Assembly: GCF_030268065.1 (NCBI RefSeq)
Contig: NZ_BSDD01000007.1
Coordinates: forward strand, 62,001 to 126,000
DNA: 64,000 nt
DNA from: Geothrix rubra
GTDB taxonomy: Bacteria > Acidobacteriota > Holophagae > Holophagales > Holophagaceae
Direction: 5' to 3'
The notes beneath the pieces are model-generated. The model did no database searches. It was given only the letters and a program-made list of their open reading frames with translations, and was not told the origin of the DNA. The translations under genes were made by a program, and so were the position numbers. Of this stretch, positions 44,103 to 52,703 are shown in pieces. Each line of letters opens with the position of its first letter. Position 1 is the stretch's first letter.

Positions 44103-44453
44103 ATGACCCCTCGGGACATCTCGAAGCTGCTGTTCACGACCGTCTACCCGCTCTATGTGCAGAAGGCCGAGCGCAAGGGGCGGACCCGGGAGGAGGTTGA
44201 CGCCGTCATCTGCTGGCTGACGGGCTACGACCGCGAGCAGCTCGCCCATCACGCCCGCGTGGCCATCGATTTCCAGGCCTTCTTCGACCAGGCCCCCCGG
44301 ATCCACCCGAACAGCGCCCAGGTCAAGGGCACCGTCTGCGGGGTCCGGGTCGAGGACATCTCCGATCCCCTCACGCAGAAGGTCCGGGTCCTCGACAAGC
44401 TCATCGACGAGCTTGCCAAGGGCAAGGCCATGGACAAAATTCTACGTCGTTGA
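44103..44453 (+). CDS. DUF2200 domain protein
   Basis: 116 residues. The family core YPLYVQKAERKGRTREEVDA and ICWLTGYDREQL is plain, followed by FFDQAPRIHPNSAQVKGTVC GVRVEDI (shown with a break). DUF2200 proteins are small, soluble and of unknown function. The gene follows the RibD/DHFR-like gene by about 50 bases. Confidence 0.88.
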   Translation: MTPRDISKLLFTTVYPLYVQKAERKGRTREEVDAVICWLTGYDREQLAHHARVAIDFQAFFDQAPRIHPNSAQVKGTVCGVRVEDISDPLTQKVRVLDKLIDELAKGKAMDKILRR

Positions 44454-44588
44454 CGCGCAGGCTGCGGCCTGGCCCTTCGCCCCCCCGCCTGGCTCGAATC
44501 CCGTCCGCGCGGCCTGCTGTTTGCCTTCCATGTCCCGGTCTGGCGGTTCCGACCTTCGCTTCCGGCAGGCGTTCCCACCCGAGGGTCC

Positions 44589-44981
44589 ATGCCCATCACC
44601 TACACCATCGATGTCGAGGCGGGAACCCTCCTGGTGACCTGGCGCGGGGAGGTCTCGCTCCAGGAACTGGCGCGCCATTGGGACACCTTGCTGAAGGATG
44701 ACGCCTTCCATGACATCGCACGCGCCATCACGGATTTAAGGGAATCCACGTTCGCATTCTCGAATACTGAATTCTGGAGAACCATCGATCATCACTACCG
44801 AGACGTCATCGAACATAAGCCTTTAAAAGTCGCCATTCTTGTGGCCAACGAGGAGCATGAAAAATACGCCGGAATCTGGACGACCCTCGTTCCCAAGACC
44901 GTCACCGTGGGCCTGTTCTATGACCCCACCCAAGCCTCGGCGTGGCTCCAGAGCGACCCGGATGCCGAGCCGGTGGAATGA
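44589..44981 (+). CDS. STAS/SpoIIAA-like small protein
   Basis: 130 residues. It starts MPITYTIDVEAGTLLVTWRG EVSLQELARHW (shown with a break), a beta-strand/helix pattern like SpoIIAA-like (STAS) proteins. The region from about codon 50 (DLRESTFAFSNTEFWRTIDH) has AT-richer codons than its surroundings. No catalytic residues are recognised. The 135-bp gap upstream contains nothing notable. Confidence 0.7.
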   Translation: MPITYTIDVEAGTLLVTWRGEVSLQELARHWDTLLKDDAFHDIARAITDLRESTFAFSNTEFWRTIDHHYRDVIEHKPLKVAILVANEEHEKYAGIWTTLVPKTVTVGLFYDPTQASAWLQSDPDAEPVE

Positions 44982-45105
44982 GCTGGCCATCGCTCCCCGG
45001 TAACCGTCGCACCTGACCCCATGCGCTCTCCGTGTCCCGCGTTCCCGAGGCCGCTCCCTGCTTCGGGGCAGGCGGTCCCGCCAGCTTCCTTCCTTCGGCC
45101 CCGCC

Positions 45106-45702
45106 ATGCTTCCTGAACCCTGCGCGATCGTCGGCGCCCTCATCGGCTCGCTGGGCGGGTGCTACTACCTGGCCGAGACGCTCGTGGGCCGGGCCCAGCC
45201 CAACCGCATCACGTGGCTGCTGTGGGGGCTCTTCCCCATGGTCATCTTCGTGGCCCAGCGGGCGCAGGGGGTCGCGGAAGTGTCGTGGGCGTCCTTCGTG
45301 GCGGGCCTGACGCCGCTGCTGGTCGTCGCGGCCTCCTTCTTCAACCGGAAGGCCTACTGGAAGAGCGAACCCCGCGACTACGGCCTGATGGCGGCGGCGG
45401 TCCTGGGCCTCCTCCTGTGGGCCCTCACCGACGAGCCCAACCTGGCCCTGCTCTTCTCGCTGCTGGCCGATGGGCTGGCCAGCGTCCCCACCCTCCTCAA
45501 GGCGTACCGCCACCCTCGGTCCGAGAGCTGGGTGGCCTACGCGGTCAGCGCCGCCGGTTTCGGGATCAGCCTCCTGTCCGTCCAGGCCCACACCTTCGAG
45601 GCCACCGCGTTCGTGGCCTACCTGTTCCTCCTCAACGGCACCCTCGCGGCCCTAGCCTCGCGGGGACGAAGGCCCCGACCGGCCACCGGCGTCGTTCCCT
45701 GA
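45106..45702 (+). CDS. multi-pass membrane protein (PQ-loop-like)
   Basis: 198 residues with about six or seven hydrophobic helices, in the pattern IVGALIGSLGGCYYLAETLV, NRITWLLWGLFPMVIFVAQ and a second similar pair including LADGLASVPTLLKAYRHPRS ESWVAY (shown with a break). The internal duplication and the small P-rich turns recall PQ-loop/SemiSWEET-type transport proteins. The substrate is unknown. Confidence 0.7.
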   Translation: MLPEPCAIVGALIGSLGGCYYLAETLVGRAQPNRITWLLWGLFPMVIFVAQRAQGVAEVSWASFVAGLTPLLVVAASFFNRKAYWKSEPRDYGLMAAAVLGLLLWALTDEPNLALLFSLLADGLASVPTLLKAYRHPRSESWVAYAVSAAGFGISLLSVQAHTFEATAFVAYLFLLNGTLAALASRGRRPRPATGVVP

Positions 45703-45749
45703 ACCCGGCCCCCGCCCGTCCCACCTCCCTCTTTCCTTCATCCTTCTTC

Positions 45750-45790
45750 ATCGGTGTTCATCAGCTTTTATCGGTGTCCATCGGTGTTCC
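45750..45790 (-). repeat. 41-bp intergenic repeat, copy C
   Basis: Exact reverse complement of copy A (42016-42056), immediately before the dnaE2 stop. With A it brackets the six accessory genes as an inverted pair 3.7 kb apart. Confidence 0.9.
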
Positions 45791-45810
45791 GCCTTCCAGG
45801 CCCCTGACCC

Positions 45811-48747
45811 TCACAGCACCTCCAGCACGGGCAGCTTGTCCTGGAGGGTGGTGCGGCCCCGCACGGGCACGACGTCGCCGACGCGGAAGGGGCGCTGCCG
45901 GCGCTTGAGGACGGGGGGGAAGGCGACGGCTTCGGCGAGGCCGGTCTCGTCCTCGAAGGTGACGAACTGCATGCGCTGGCCCTGCTCGGTGGCGACGTCC
46001 TTGTCGGCCACCACCAGCGCCCAGAAGCGGAGGTCGCGGCCGGGCCTCTCGCCCGCGCCGGCCTTGGCCACATCCGCCGCGCGGTCGGGGCCGCCGCCCC
46101 GGCGCACGCGGGCGAGGGCGGCGGGGTGGAGCTCCAGGGTGAGGTCCATCGTCGCCATCTCCAGGTCGGCGCGGTCGAAGGGGTCCGTGGGCCGGGGGCG
46201 CACGCCGGCGGGGACGCCGCCCAGCCGCGCCCACATGAGGCGGGTGCGGTCGCCGTCCGGGGACCAGCGATCGAAGGCCCCGGCGGCGCAGAGGGCCTCG
46301 GCGGTGGTCACGGAGAGGGCCGTGCGGCCCAGCAGGTCGTCCAGGTCCGCGAAGGGGCCGTGCCGTTCGCGCTCCTCCAGCAGGGCGCGCACCTCCGCCT
46401 CCCGGGCCCCCTTCACCTGCAGGAGGCCCACGCGGACGGCCTGCTCGCCCTCGGCGGTGAAGGCCCAGGCCGAGGCGTTGGCGTCGGGGCCCCGCACCAC
46501 CAGCCGGTGGCGGCGGGCGTCGCCCAGGTAGGCGATGGCCGGGTAGTAGCCGCCCTGGTTGGTGATGACGGAGGCGAAGAACAGGGCAGGATGGTGGGCC
46601 TTGATCCAGGCGCTCTCGAAGCTCACCTGGGCGTAGCTGGCCGAATGCGGCTTGCAGAAGGAGTAGCCCGTGAAGGTGCGGATCATGTCCCAGGCCTCCT
46701 CCACGGTGGCGGGCCGCACGCCGCGCTCGGCGCAGCCCCGGCGGAACCGTGCCTCGAAGAGGGGCAGCTTCGCCTCGCAGTCGGGCTTGCCCAGCAGCTT
46801 GCGGAGCTGGTCGGCGTCGTGGTGGCTCCAGCCCGCCAGGGCCACGCAGACCTTGATGACGTCCTCCTGGTACACCAGCACGCCGAAGCTCTCCGACAGC
46901 AGCTCGTTGAACACGGGGTCGCCGGGCTCCCAGGCCTCCTCGCCCCGGCTGCGCTTCACGTAGCGGTCCACCCAGCGGTAGGCCGCCGGGCGGATGAGGC
47001 TGGAGTGGATCACCAGGGTCTCGAAGTCCCCCTTCCCCACCCGCTGCTGGAGCTGGCGTGTGGCGGGGCTCTCCACGTAGAAGACGCCGATGCTGTCGCC
47101 CCGGGCCAGCAGGTCCCGGGTGGCGGGGTCGTTCCGGGCATGGGTGCCGGGATCGCCCGGCACGCGGTCCCCCAGCACGGCGTAGGCGTCGCGGATGACC
47201 GCCAGGCTGCGGTTCCCCAGCAGGTCGATCTTCACCAGGCCGTAGTTCTCCACGCCATCCTTGTCCCAGGTGGTGGTGGACACGCCCTCCTTGGCGGGCG
47301 CGGGCTGGAAGGCCGCGTGTTCCCAGAAGGGGCCGGGCGTCACGACGGTGCCCCCGGGGTGCACGGAGAACTGGTGGAAGTGCCCCGTCAGGGCCGCGGC
47401 CTGGCGCAGGATCACGTCCCAGGCGGGGTTCTCCGCCGCCCGGTCCAGGCCGCCCTCCCAGCCGCGGACGAACCGGGCCAGCTGCTTGAGCTCGCTGTCG
47501 GGCCGCCCATGGGCCTGGGCCACAGCCCGCAGGGCGCCCTTGGGCTTGAAGAAGGCGTGGTTGGCCACCATGGCCACCCGGTCGCGGCCGTAGCGCGCGA
47601 AGACCGACTGGATGACGGCGTCGCGCTCGTCCCAGGCGAAGTCGATGTCCATGTCCGGCGGATCCTTGCGCTCCTTCGTGAGGAAGCGCTCGAACATGAG
47701 GTTCGTGGCCACGGGATCCACGTTGCTGAGGCCCAGGGCGTAGCTCACCAGGGAGGCCGCGCCGCTGCCCCGGCCGCAGATGCGGGGTGTCGCGCCCTGG
47801 GCGGCCCGGACGATGTCCTGCACCAGCAGGAAGTAGCGGGCGAAGCCCTTGTAGGCGATGAGGTCCAGCTCCTGTTCCATGCGGGCCAGCACCGCACCGT
47901 CCGCCTTCGGGAACCGCGCGGCCACGCCCGCCCGCACCCGCTCACGCAGGAGGGCATCCAGATCCGCGCCCTCCCGGCCCAGGGGATCCGGCAGCACCCA
48001 GCCGCCCCAGTGGAGGGACCAGCCGGCCACCTGCTCCAGCACCGCGGCGGTGGCCTTCGCCACGGCGGGCTCGCAGAAGGGGAAGCGGGCCTCCCAGTCG
48101 CCGCGCGGCACGGCGGCCTCCGCGGGATCCCACAGGGCCTCCGTGCGGATGAGGGTGGCCTGCGCCGCGACGGCCCGCTTGAGGCGGTGCATCTCCAGGC
48201 CCTCGGCCGTGCGGAAGCGCAGCACCTGCGGCGCCGCCACGGGCAGGCCCGCGCCCAGGGCCTTCCGGGCCTCCCGGGCCCGGCGGGGATGGCCCAGCAG
48301 GGCACCGTAGAGGCCCTCCCGCAGGAGCGCGTCCAGGCCCGCGAGGTCCTCCGCCAGCAGCACGCAGCCGCCCGGCGGCTCGGGCTCGCCCAGGCCGGGG
48401 ATGACGAGGTCGGGGCGCTCCCGGTGGGCCTGGGCCGACAGCAGGCGGTTCAGGGCCGCGTAGCCCGCATCGCTGACGGGCAGCGCGCCGTAGCCGTGCC
48501 CGCGCCACGCGAACCGCGCCCCCAGGTGCAGGCGGAAGCCCACCCAGTCCGGATCCGGCGGCAGGCCCTCCAGCTCCCGGGCCTGGTGGATCCACGCCAG
48601 CTCCGCCCGCAGCTTCGGATAGCCCGCCACCCCCCGGTCCCAGCAGACCAGGTCCCGGTAGCCCAGGGCCCGCGCCAGGCGCAGCAGCTGCCGCGCCGGA
48701 TAGACGCCTTCACCCACACTGAAATCGGAGACGCCGAGGGCGAACAT
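45811..48747 (-). CDS. dnaE2: DnaE2-like error-prone DNA polymerase III alpha subunit
   Basis: About 978 residues from ATG 48747; a longer frame exists, but the extra residues come from the CACGAAGG repeat and are disregarded. The polymerase acidic residues are present in PPDMDIDFAWDERDAVIQSV and GLVKIDLLGNRSLAVI, with the GRGSGAASLVSYALGLSNVD and YSFCKPHSASYAQVSFESAW motifs and a C-terminal OB region. The N-terminal PHP domain is worn (MFALGVSDFSVGEGVYPARQ lacks the usual His pair), fitting a polymerase without PHP proofreading. It is used with ImuB for translesion synthesis in the SOS response. Confidence 0.92.
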   Translation of the reverse strand: MFALGVSDFSVGEGVYPARQLLRLARALGYRDLVCWDRGVAGYPKLRAELAWIHQARELEGLPPDPDWVGFRLHLGARFAWRGHGYGALPVSDAGYAALNRLLSAQAHRERPDLVIPGLGEPEPPGGCVLLAEDLAGLDALLREGLYGALLGHPRRAREARKALGAGLPVAAPQVLRFRTAEGLEMHRLKRAVAAQATLIRTEALWDPAEAAVPRGDWEARFPFCEPAVAKATAAVLEQVAGWSLHWGGWVLPDPLGREGADLDALLRERVRAGVAARFPKADGAVLARMEQELDLIAYKGFARYFLLVQDIVRAAQGATPRICGRGSGAASLVSYALGLSNVDPVATNLMFERFLTKERKDPPDMDIDFAWDERDAVIQSVFARYGRDRVAMVANHAFFKPKGALRAVAQAHGRPDSELKQLARFVRGWEGGLDRAAENPAWDVILRQAAALTGHFHQFSVHPGGTVVTPGPFWEHAAFQPAPAKEGVSTTTWDKDGVENYGLVKIDLLGNRSLAVIRDAYAVLGDRVPGDPGTHARNDPATRDLLARGDSIGVFYVESPATRQLQQRVGKGDFETLVIHSSLIRPAAYRWVDRYVKRSRGEEAWEPGDPVFNELLSESFGVLVYQEDVIKVCVALAGWSHHDADQLRKLLGKPDCEAKLPLFEARFRRGCAERGVRPATVEEAWDMIRTFTGYSFCKPHSASYAQVSFESAWIKAHHPALFFASVITNQGGYYPAIAYLGDARRHRLVVRGPDANASAWAFTAEGEQAVRVGLLQVKGAREAEVRALLEERERHGPFADLDDLLGRTALSVTTAEALCAAGAFDRWSPDGDRTRLMWARLGGVPAGVRPRPTDPFDRADLEMATMDLTLELHPAALARVRRGGGPDRAADVAKAGAGERPGRDLRFWALVVADKDVATEQGQRMQFVTFEDETGLAEAVAFPPVLKRRQRPFRVGDVVPVRGRTTLQDKLPVLEVL

Positions 48748-48813
48748 GGGGCATGCCAGAGGGGAAAGGAGCTCCACGAGATGTCCGTTCGTCTCGGTAT
48801 CGGCTCCGCCGAT

Positions 48814-48897
48814 GCCGAGAGGGGCACGAAGAAGCACACGAAGGACACCAAGCGTGATTCGTGCCCTTGTTCGTTGCTTCGTGTCCTTCGTGGATGG
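48814..48897. repeat. CACGAAGG-type intergenic repeat cluster
   Basis: CACGAAGAAGCACACGAAGG on one side and CTTCGTGTCCTTCGTGG on the other form an inverted array between dnaE2 and the regulator gene. Same family as 32843-32968. Confidence 0.75.
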
Positions 48898-48919
48898 CTT
48901 TTGGGATGGAGATGTAGGA

Positions 48920-49393
48920 TCAGGGCTGCCAGTCGCGGGGCAGGCCGCAGGCGTCGAGGACGGCGTGGAGGTAGGGCGTGCCGATGCGCAGGGCGCCCCG
49001 TTCCGCGAGGCTCACCAGGGCCTGGGAGCGGCCCATCCGTTCGGCGAGCTGGGCCTGGGTGAGGCCGGCCTGGCGGCGGGCGGCGCGCAGGCGCGGGGCC
49101 AGGGCCTTCGCCCGGGCGTCTGCCGCGGGGACAGGGCGGCCCTCCAGGAGCGCCTGGACCGACAGATCCTCGTCCAGGCGCGGCCAGTGGATGCCCGTGC
49201 CCCGCCCCGTCAAGCGCCAGTCCGCCAGGTCCGCGGCGAAGGCCCCCGCCAGCCGGGGGAAGAAGGCCAGCGGGCAGGCCAGCTCCCGGCCGTCCTGGAG
49301 CTGGACCACCAGGCGCCCCCGCTCGAACCAGAGGTGCGCGGCGCGGGGACCGTCAGGGTCCGACATGGACATGGGGTGGCTCACGGGGCTCAT
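48920..49393 (-). CDS. DUF2442 plus XRE helix-turn-helix protein
   Basis: Up to 157 residues; internal ATG codons at 49372 and 49366 are alternative starts. The N-terminal half is DUF2442: HLWFERGRLVVQLQDGRELA CPLAFFPRL (shown with a break), WRLTGRGTGIHWPRLDEDLS. Residues 100-157 are an XRE-type HTH: LRAARRQAGLTQAQLAERMG and SLAERGALRIGTPYLHAVLD. This domain pair occurs as antitoxin-like or autoregulatory proteins. It lies between imuB and dnaE2, where imuA or a lexA-like gene would be expected, and may regulate the cassette. Confidence 0.82.
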   Translation of the reverse strand: MSPVSHPMSMSDPDGPRAAHLWFERGRLVVQLQDGRELACPLAFFPRLAGAFAADLADWRLTGRGTGIHWPRLDEDLSVQALLEGRPVPAADARAKALAPRLRAARRQAGLTQAQLAERMGRSQALVSLAERGALRIGTPYLHAVLDACGLPRDWQP

Positions 49394-49472
49394 GGCTGTA
49401 GAAGGAGAACCGGAAGGGCCCTTCCCGGTGGAGGGTGGGGGTCATGGGGCCCTCCTGGATATTAGGCTTTTA

Positions 49473-50618
49473 TTACGCTGTTTCAAGGTGCCCTCCCCGC
49501 CCCACCCACCCCGGCAGCACCGCCTGGTCGGGGAAGCGGCGGCGGAGCCTCGCCAGGGCGGGCTCGAGGCGGTCGAGCTTCGCGTTCCGGGGATCCTCGA
49601 AGAGGGCCCGCTCGCGGCCCAGGCCCCAGGCCAGGCGCAGCTCCACCTCGCGCACCAGCAGGCGCCGGGTGGCGCCCGCGAGGAAGGCCTGCTGGATGCG
49701 GCGGGCCAGCACCAGGGGCGGGGAAGTGAGATCCTCCGGCCCGGCGCGCCAGGCGTGGGGCTCCCCGTCCACGTCCCACCACCGCAGCACCAGCGTGCGC
49801 GGGTGGCGGGGGTCGGACCAGAGCCGGTCCAGGCAGCGCACGGCCAGGCCCACCTCCTCCGGCAGGCGGGGGGGCTGCAGGCGCCAGCCGTGGCGGGCGT
49901 GGCCGGGGCGCTCCGTGAGCAGGGGGAGGCGCGGCCGGTCCTCGCCGCGGACCCGGGCCCGCAGGTCCGGCGCCAGCTTCGGATTCGTCAGCTCCGCCAG
50001 CACGGGCAGGGGCACGGGCTGGAGGTCGCCGAAGGCGCGCAGGCCCAGGCGGCGGAAGCGCTCCTGCAGGCGCGGGGCCAGATCCGGCAGGCGGCGCAGC
50101 GGCTGGGGGGCCAGGAAGGCGGCCTCGGCGCCCTCCGCCACCCGCTCCAGGTGCCGCTCCCCGTGGGCGGCGAGCTGGGCGGCGGTGGCGCTCAGGGACA
50201 GGCCGCCGTGGCTCTCCCAGCCGTTCCGCGCCGCCAGCTCCCGGCGCATGCGCTCGGCCGTGTCCGCCAGGGGCCCGAAGAGCCGCTGGGTGCCCTGGAG
50301 CTCCACCAGGGCCTCCCCCAGGCGCAGGAGCTGGCCCTGGGGCGTCCAGGCCTGGAGGAAGGTGCCCAGCTCCGCCTGCGCCTCCCACCAGACCTGGGGC
50401 GAGGGATCCAGCACCCGCAGCCCCCGGGCGGTGCGGAGGGCCTGGTCCATGGGCATGCCCGGCACCAGCCCCTCGGCCCGGCCCAGCCGGTTCACGAACC
50501 AGAGGCTGGGCGTGCGGGGCTGCTCGGCGCTCAGGAAGGCCAGGGGCCGGTCCCGCAGGGCCCCGTCCCGGCTGCAGGCCAGCTGGAACGGCAGTTCGGG
50601 GACCCACATCGCCAGCAC
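49473..50618 (-). CDS. imuB: ImuB-like Y-family polymerase homologue
   Basis: 381 residues from GTG 50618, five bases after GGAGG. N-terminal WVPELPFQLACSRDGALRDR replaces the catalytic Asp motif of active Y-family polymerases, and LVELQGTQRLFGP replaces the usual SIDEAFLD, so it is catalytically dead, like other ImuB proteins. The thumb/little-finger region continues with LAAHGERHLERVAEGAEAAF LAPQPLRRLP (shown with a break). ImuB is a hub that bridges the beta clamp and DnaE2. No ImuA gene is adjacent; the gene upstream runs divergently. Confidence 0.88.
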   Translation of the reverse strand: MLAMWVPELPFQLACSRDGALRDRPLAFLSAEQPRTPSLWFVNRLGRAEGLVPGMPMDQALRTARGLRVLDPSPQVWWEAQAELGTFLQAWTPQGQLLRLGEALVELQGTQRLFGPLADTAERMRRELAARNGWESHGGLSLSATAAQLAAHGERHLERVAEGAEAAFLAPQPLRRLPDLAPRLQERFRRLGLRAFGDLQPVPLPVLAELTNPKLAPDLRARVRGEDRPRLPLLTERPGHARHGWRLQPPRLPEEVGLAVRCLDRLWSDPRHPRTLVLRWWDVDGEPHAWRAGPEDLTSPPLVLARRIQQAFLAGATRRLLVREVELRLAWGLGRERALFEDPRNAKLDRLEPALARLRRRFPDQAVLPGWVGRGGHLETA

Positions 50619-50758
50619 CGGAACCTCCAGGGGGATCCAAGTATGGCGAAAAATTAGCGAAAATCAAGGCCGCCCCGTTTCCAGCCCACCGAACCTTTCG
50701 GCGCGGTCCTGCGTTAATGCTCCTTAGGCACCCCCTGCCCTGGAGCGTCGAAACCCCA

Positions 50759-51313
50759 ATGGAGCCCACCCCCCTGCTGGCCCTGGTCCGGAGCGGCGAC
50801 GAGCTGGCCTGGGAGGCCTTCGTCCGCCGCTTCCAGGGGCGCGTCTTCGGGCTGGCCTACCACTACACGGCGCAGGCCGAGGACGCCCGGGACCTCGCCC
50901 AGGAGGTCTTCATCCGGATCTACCAGAACCTGGCCCTGGTCCCCGACGAGGACGGCTGCCTGCCCTGGATCCTCCGCATCACCCGCAACGCCTGCATCGA
51001 CCACCTGCGGCGGGGGAAGGCCCGGCCGCCCCTCTGGGACCTCTCCGCGGACGAGCTGTTCGACCTCCGGTCTCCGGACCAGAGTCCTGAAGAGGCCCAC
51101 CTGGAGGCAGTCCGGAAGACGATGGTGCACCGTGCGCTGCAGGAGCTCACGGACCTCAACCGGGAGATCATCCTGCTCAAGGAGATCCAGGGCCTGGGGC
51201 TGGAGGAGATCGCCGCCCTCCTGGACGTGCCGGTGGGGACGGTGAAGTCGCGCTCCAGCCGGGCCCGCCTGGAGCTGGCCCAGAAGCTCGCCGCCGCGGG
51301 CATGGGAGGCTGA
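50759..51313 (+). CDS. ECF-type RNA polymerase sigma factor
   Basis: 184 residues. Region 2: VRRFQGRVFGLAYHYTAQAE DARDLAQEVFIRIYQ (shown with a break) and ITRNACIDHLRRGKA. Region 4: ALQELTDLNREIILLKEIQG LGLEEIAALLDVPVGTVKSR (shown with a break). ATG 50759 is preferred over 50717 because conserved residues start right after it. It is followed two bases later by an anti-sigma gene, the classic pair for envelope or stress response. Confidence 0.93.
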   Translation: MEPTPLLALVRSGDELAWEAFVRRFQGRVFGLAYHYTAQAEDARDLAQEVFIRIYQNLALVPDEDGCLPWILRITRNACIDHLRRGKARPPLWDLSADELFDLRSPDQSPEEAHLEAVRKTMVHRALQELTDLNREIILLKEIQGLGLEEIAALLDVPVGTVKSRSSRARLELAQKLAAAGMGG

Positions 51314-51314
51314 G

Positions 51315-51953
51315 ATGGACACGCGCCCCCGGGATCCGGAAGCCCTGACCCAGGCCATCCTGGCGCGCACCTCGGGGGCGCCCTGCCGGCGCGTCGAGGC
51401 CCTGGCCTGCGACTTCGTGGACGGCGGCCTGGACGGCGCGCAGGCGGACCTGCTGCGGGGGCACCTGGCGCACTGCGCCGCGTGCTCGGCGCTCGTGCGC
51501 GCCCTGGCGGAGAGCGGGAGGCTCCTGCCCGCCCTGGCCGAGGCGGATCCGGGCCCCTGGTTCACCCAGCGGGTCCTGCGGAGCACCTCGAGGCGGCCCG
51601 CCGCACGCGGGACCGATGCGCGCGCGGCCTGGCGGAGGCTCCTGCACCGCCCCCGGATCGCGCTGGAGGCGGCCTACCTGGGCGCGGTGGCCGGAATGAT
51701 GGGCCTGTACGCCCCGGTGCCCTGGCACAGCCTGGTGCCTCCCGCCCAGGTCTGGACGGCGCCCCTCCAGGGTCCCGCGCAGCGCCTGACGCGGGTGGTG
51801 GTGCGGACGGAGCGGCACACGGCCGCCGCGCTGCGCCGGACCTTCCGGCCCCTCAGGGAGACCGCTCCGGCCGGACTCTGGCGGCGGGCCGTCGCCAAGG
51901 TGCGCGGCTGGCTGAAGCGGATCGAGGCGGCCCTGAAACAGGCGAACCCCTGA
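51315..51953 (+). CDS. anti-sigma factor with zinc-binding N-terminus
   Basis: 212 residues. A zinc-binding anti-sigma domain is seen in LACDFVDGGLDGAQADLLRG HLAHCAACSALV (shown with a break; HxxxCxxC near residue 55). One likely membrane segment is at about residues 118-136 (IALEAAYLGAVAGMMGLYAP). A basic C-terminal tail follows. It would hold the upstream sigma factor at the membrane. It overlaps no gene; its start is two bases beyond the sigma stop. Confidence 0.85.
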   Translation: MDTRPRDPEALTQAILARTSGAPCRRVEALACDFVDGGLDGAQADLLRGHLAHCAACSALVRALAESGRLLPALAEADPGPWFTQRVLRSTSRRPAARGTDARAAWRRLLHRPRIALEAAYLGAVAGMMGLYAPVPWHSLVPPAQVWTAPLQGPAQRLTRVVVRTERHTAAALRRTFRPLRETAPAGLWRRAVAKVRGWLKRIEAALKQANP

Positions 51954-52020
51954 ATGCCCCGCTGCGTCTTTCCCTCAGGCACGTGAACCCACGAACCCAC
52001 CTTCCGAACAGGAGCCAGAC

Positions 52021-52599
52021 ATGACCTCCCCCCAAGACTTCGAGCAGGCCCCGCAGGGATCCCCGCGGCCCGCGCCCTATCTCCCCTCTCCGGGCGCACG
52101 GCCCGACTACTACCGGGATCCCCGCTACAAGTCCCCGCTGGTGGCGACCGTCCTCTCCCTCATGCCGGGCGTGGGGCAGGTCTACCTGGGGTACACCCAG
52201 CTGGGGTTCATCCACGGGACGACGGCCGCGGCGCTGGTCTGCCTCATGTCCACCAACCAGCTGGGCCAGCTCGAGCCGATGGTGGGCATCTTCATGGCGT
52301 TCTTCTGGCTCTACAACCTGGTGGATGCCCACCGCCGCGCCGTGCTCCTGAACGAGGCCAGCGCCCGCCTGGAGCGCCCCCGCCTGCCGGATGGCCGCGA
52401 GGCGATGTCGGCCGGAGGCCGCCTGGCCGCGGGCGGGCTCCTGATCGCCGCGGGCACGCTCAGCCTCCTCCACCTGCGCTTCGGCGTCTCCATGGCCTGG
52501 ATCGGCCGCTGGTGGCCCGCCGGGCTCGTCCTGCTGGGCCTCTACCTGGTGATCCGCGCCCTCAGGGACCGCGCCGCGCAGACGAACGCCGCCGACTGA
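52021..52599 (+). CDS. TM2-type membrane protein
   Basis: 192 residues. A polar N-terminal region is followed by the TM2-like pair SPLVATVLSLMPGVGQVYLG and YTQLGFIHGTTAAALVCLM, then two more helices (WWPAGLVLLGLYLVI). The motif GxGQxYLG is characteristic. It is in the same direction as the sigma/anti-sigma genes and may be part of that regulon. Confidence 0.75.
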   Translation: MTSPQDFEQAPQGSPRPAPYLPSPGARPDYYRDPRYKSPLVATVLSLMPGVGQVYLGYTQLGFIHGTTAAALVCLMSTNQLGQLEPMVGIFMAFFWLYNLVDAHRRAVLLNEASARLERPRLPDGREAMSAGGRLAAGGLLIAAGTLSLLHLRFGVSMAWIGRWWPAGLVLLGLYLVIRALRDRAAQTNAAD

Positions 52600-52703
52600 C
52601 CTCCCGCCGGGAACGGCTTCCCGCCAGCGGATCTCCCGGGACGAGCCGTCCCGCCCTCCCTCCCCCTGCCCTTTCCGCGGCCCCCCGGCCGCCCAGGAGT
52701 GCC

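Noticed and set aside
48748-48837. Longer N-terminus for DnaE2-like polymerase
   Set aside because: The extra 30 codons are translated from the CACGAAGG intergenic repeat and do not match the family; the start at 48747 fits the PHP-domain beginning.
46126-49062. 978-codon plus-strand frame opposite dnaE2
   Set aside because: Antisense to the polymerase gene; long open antisense frames are expected at this GC content.
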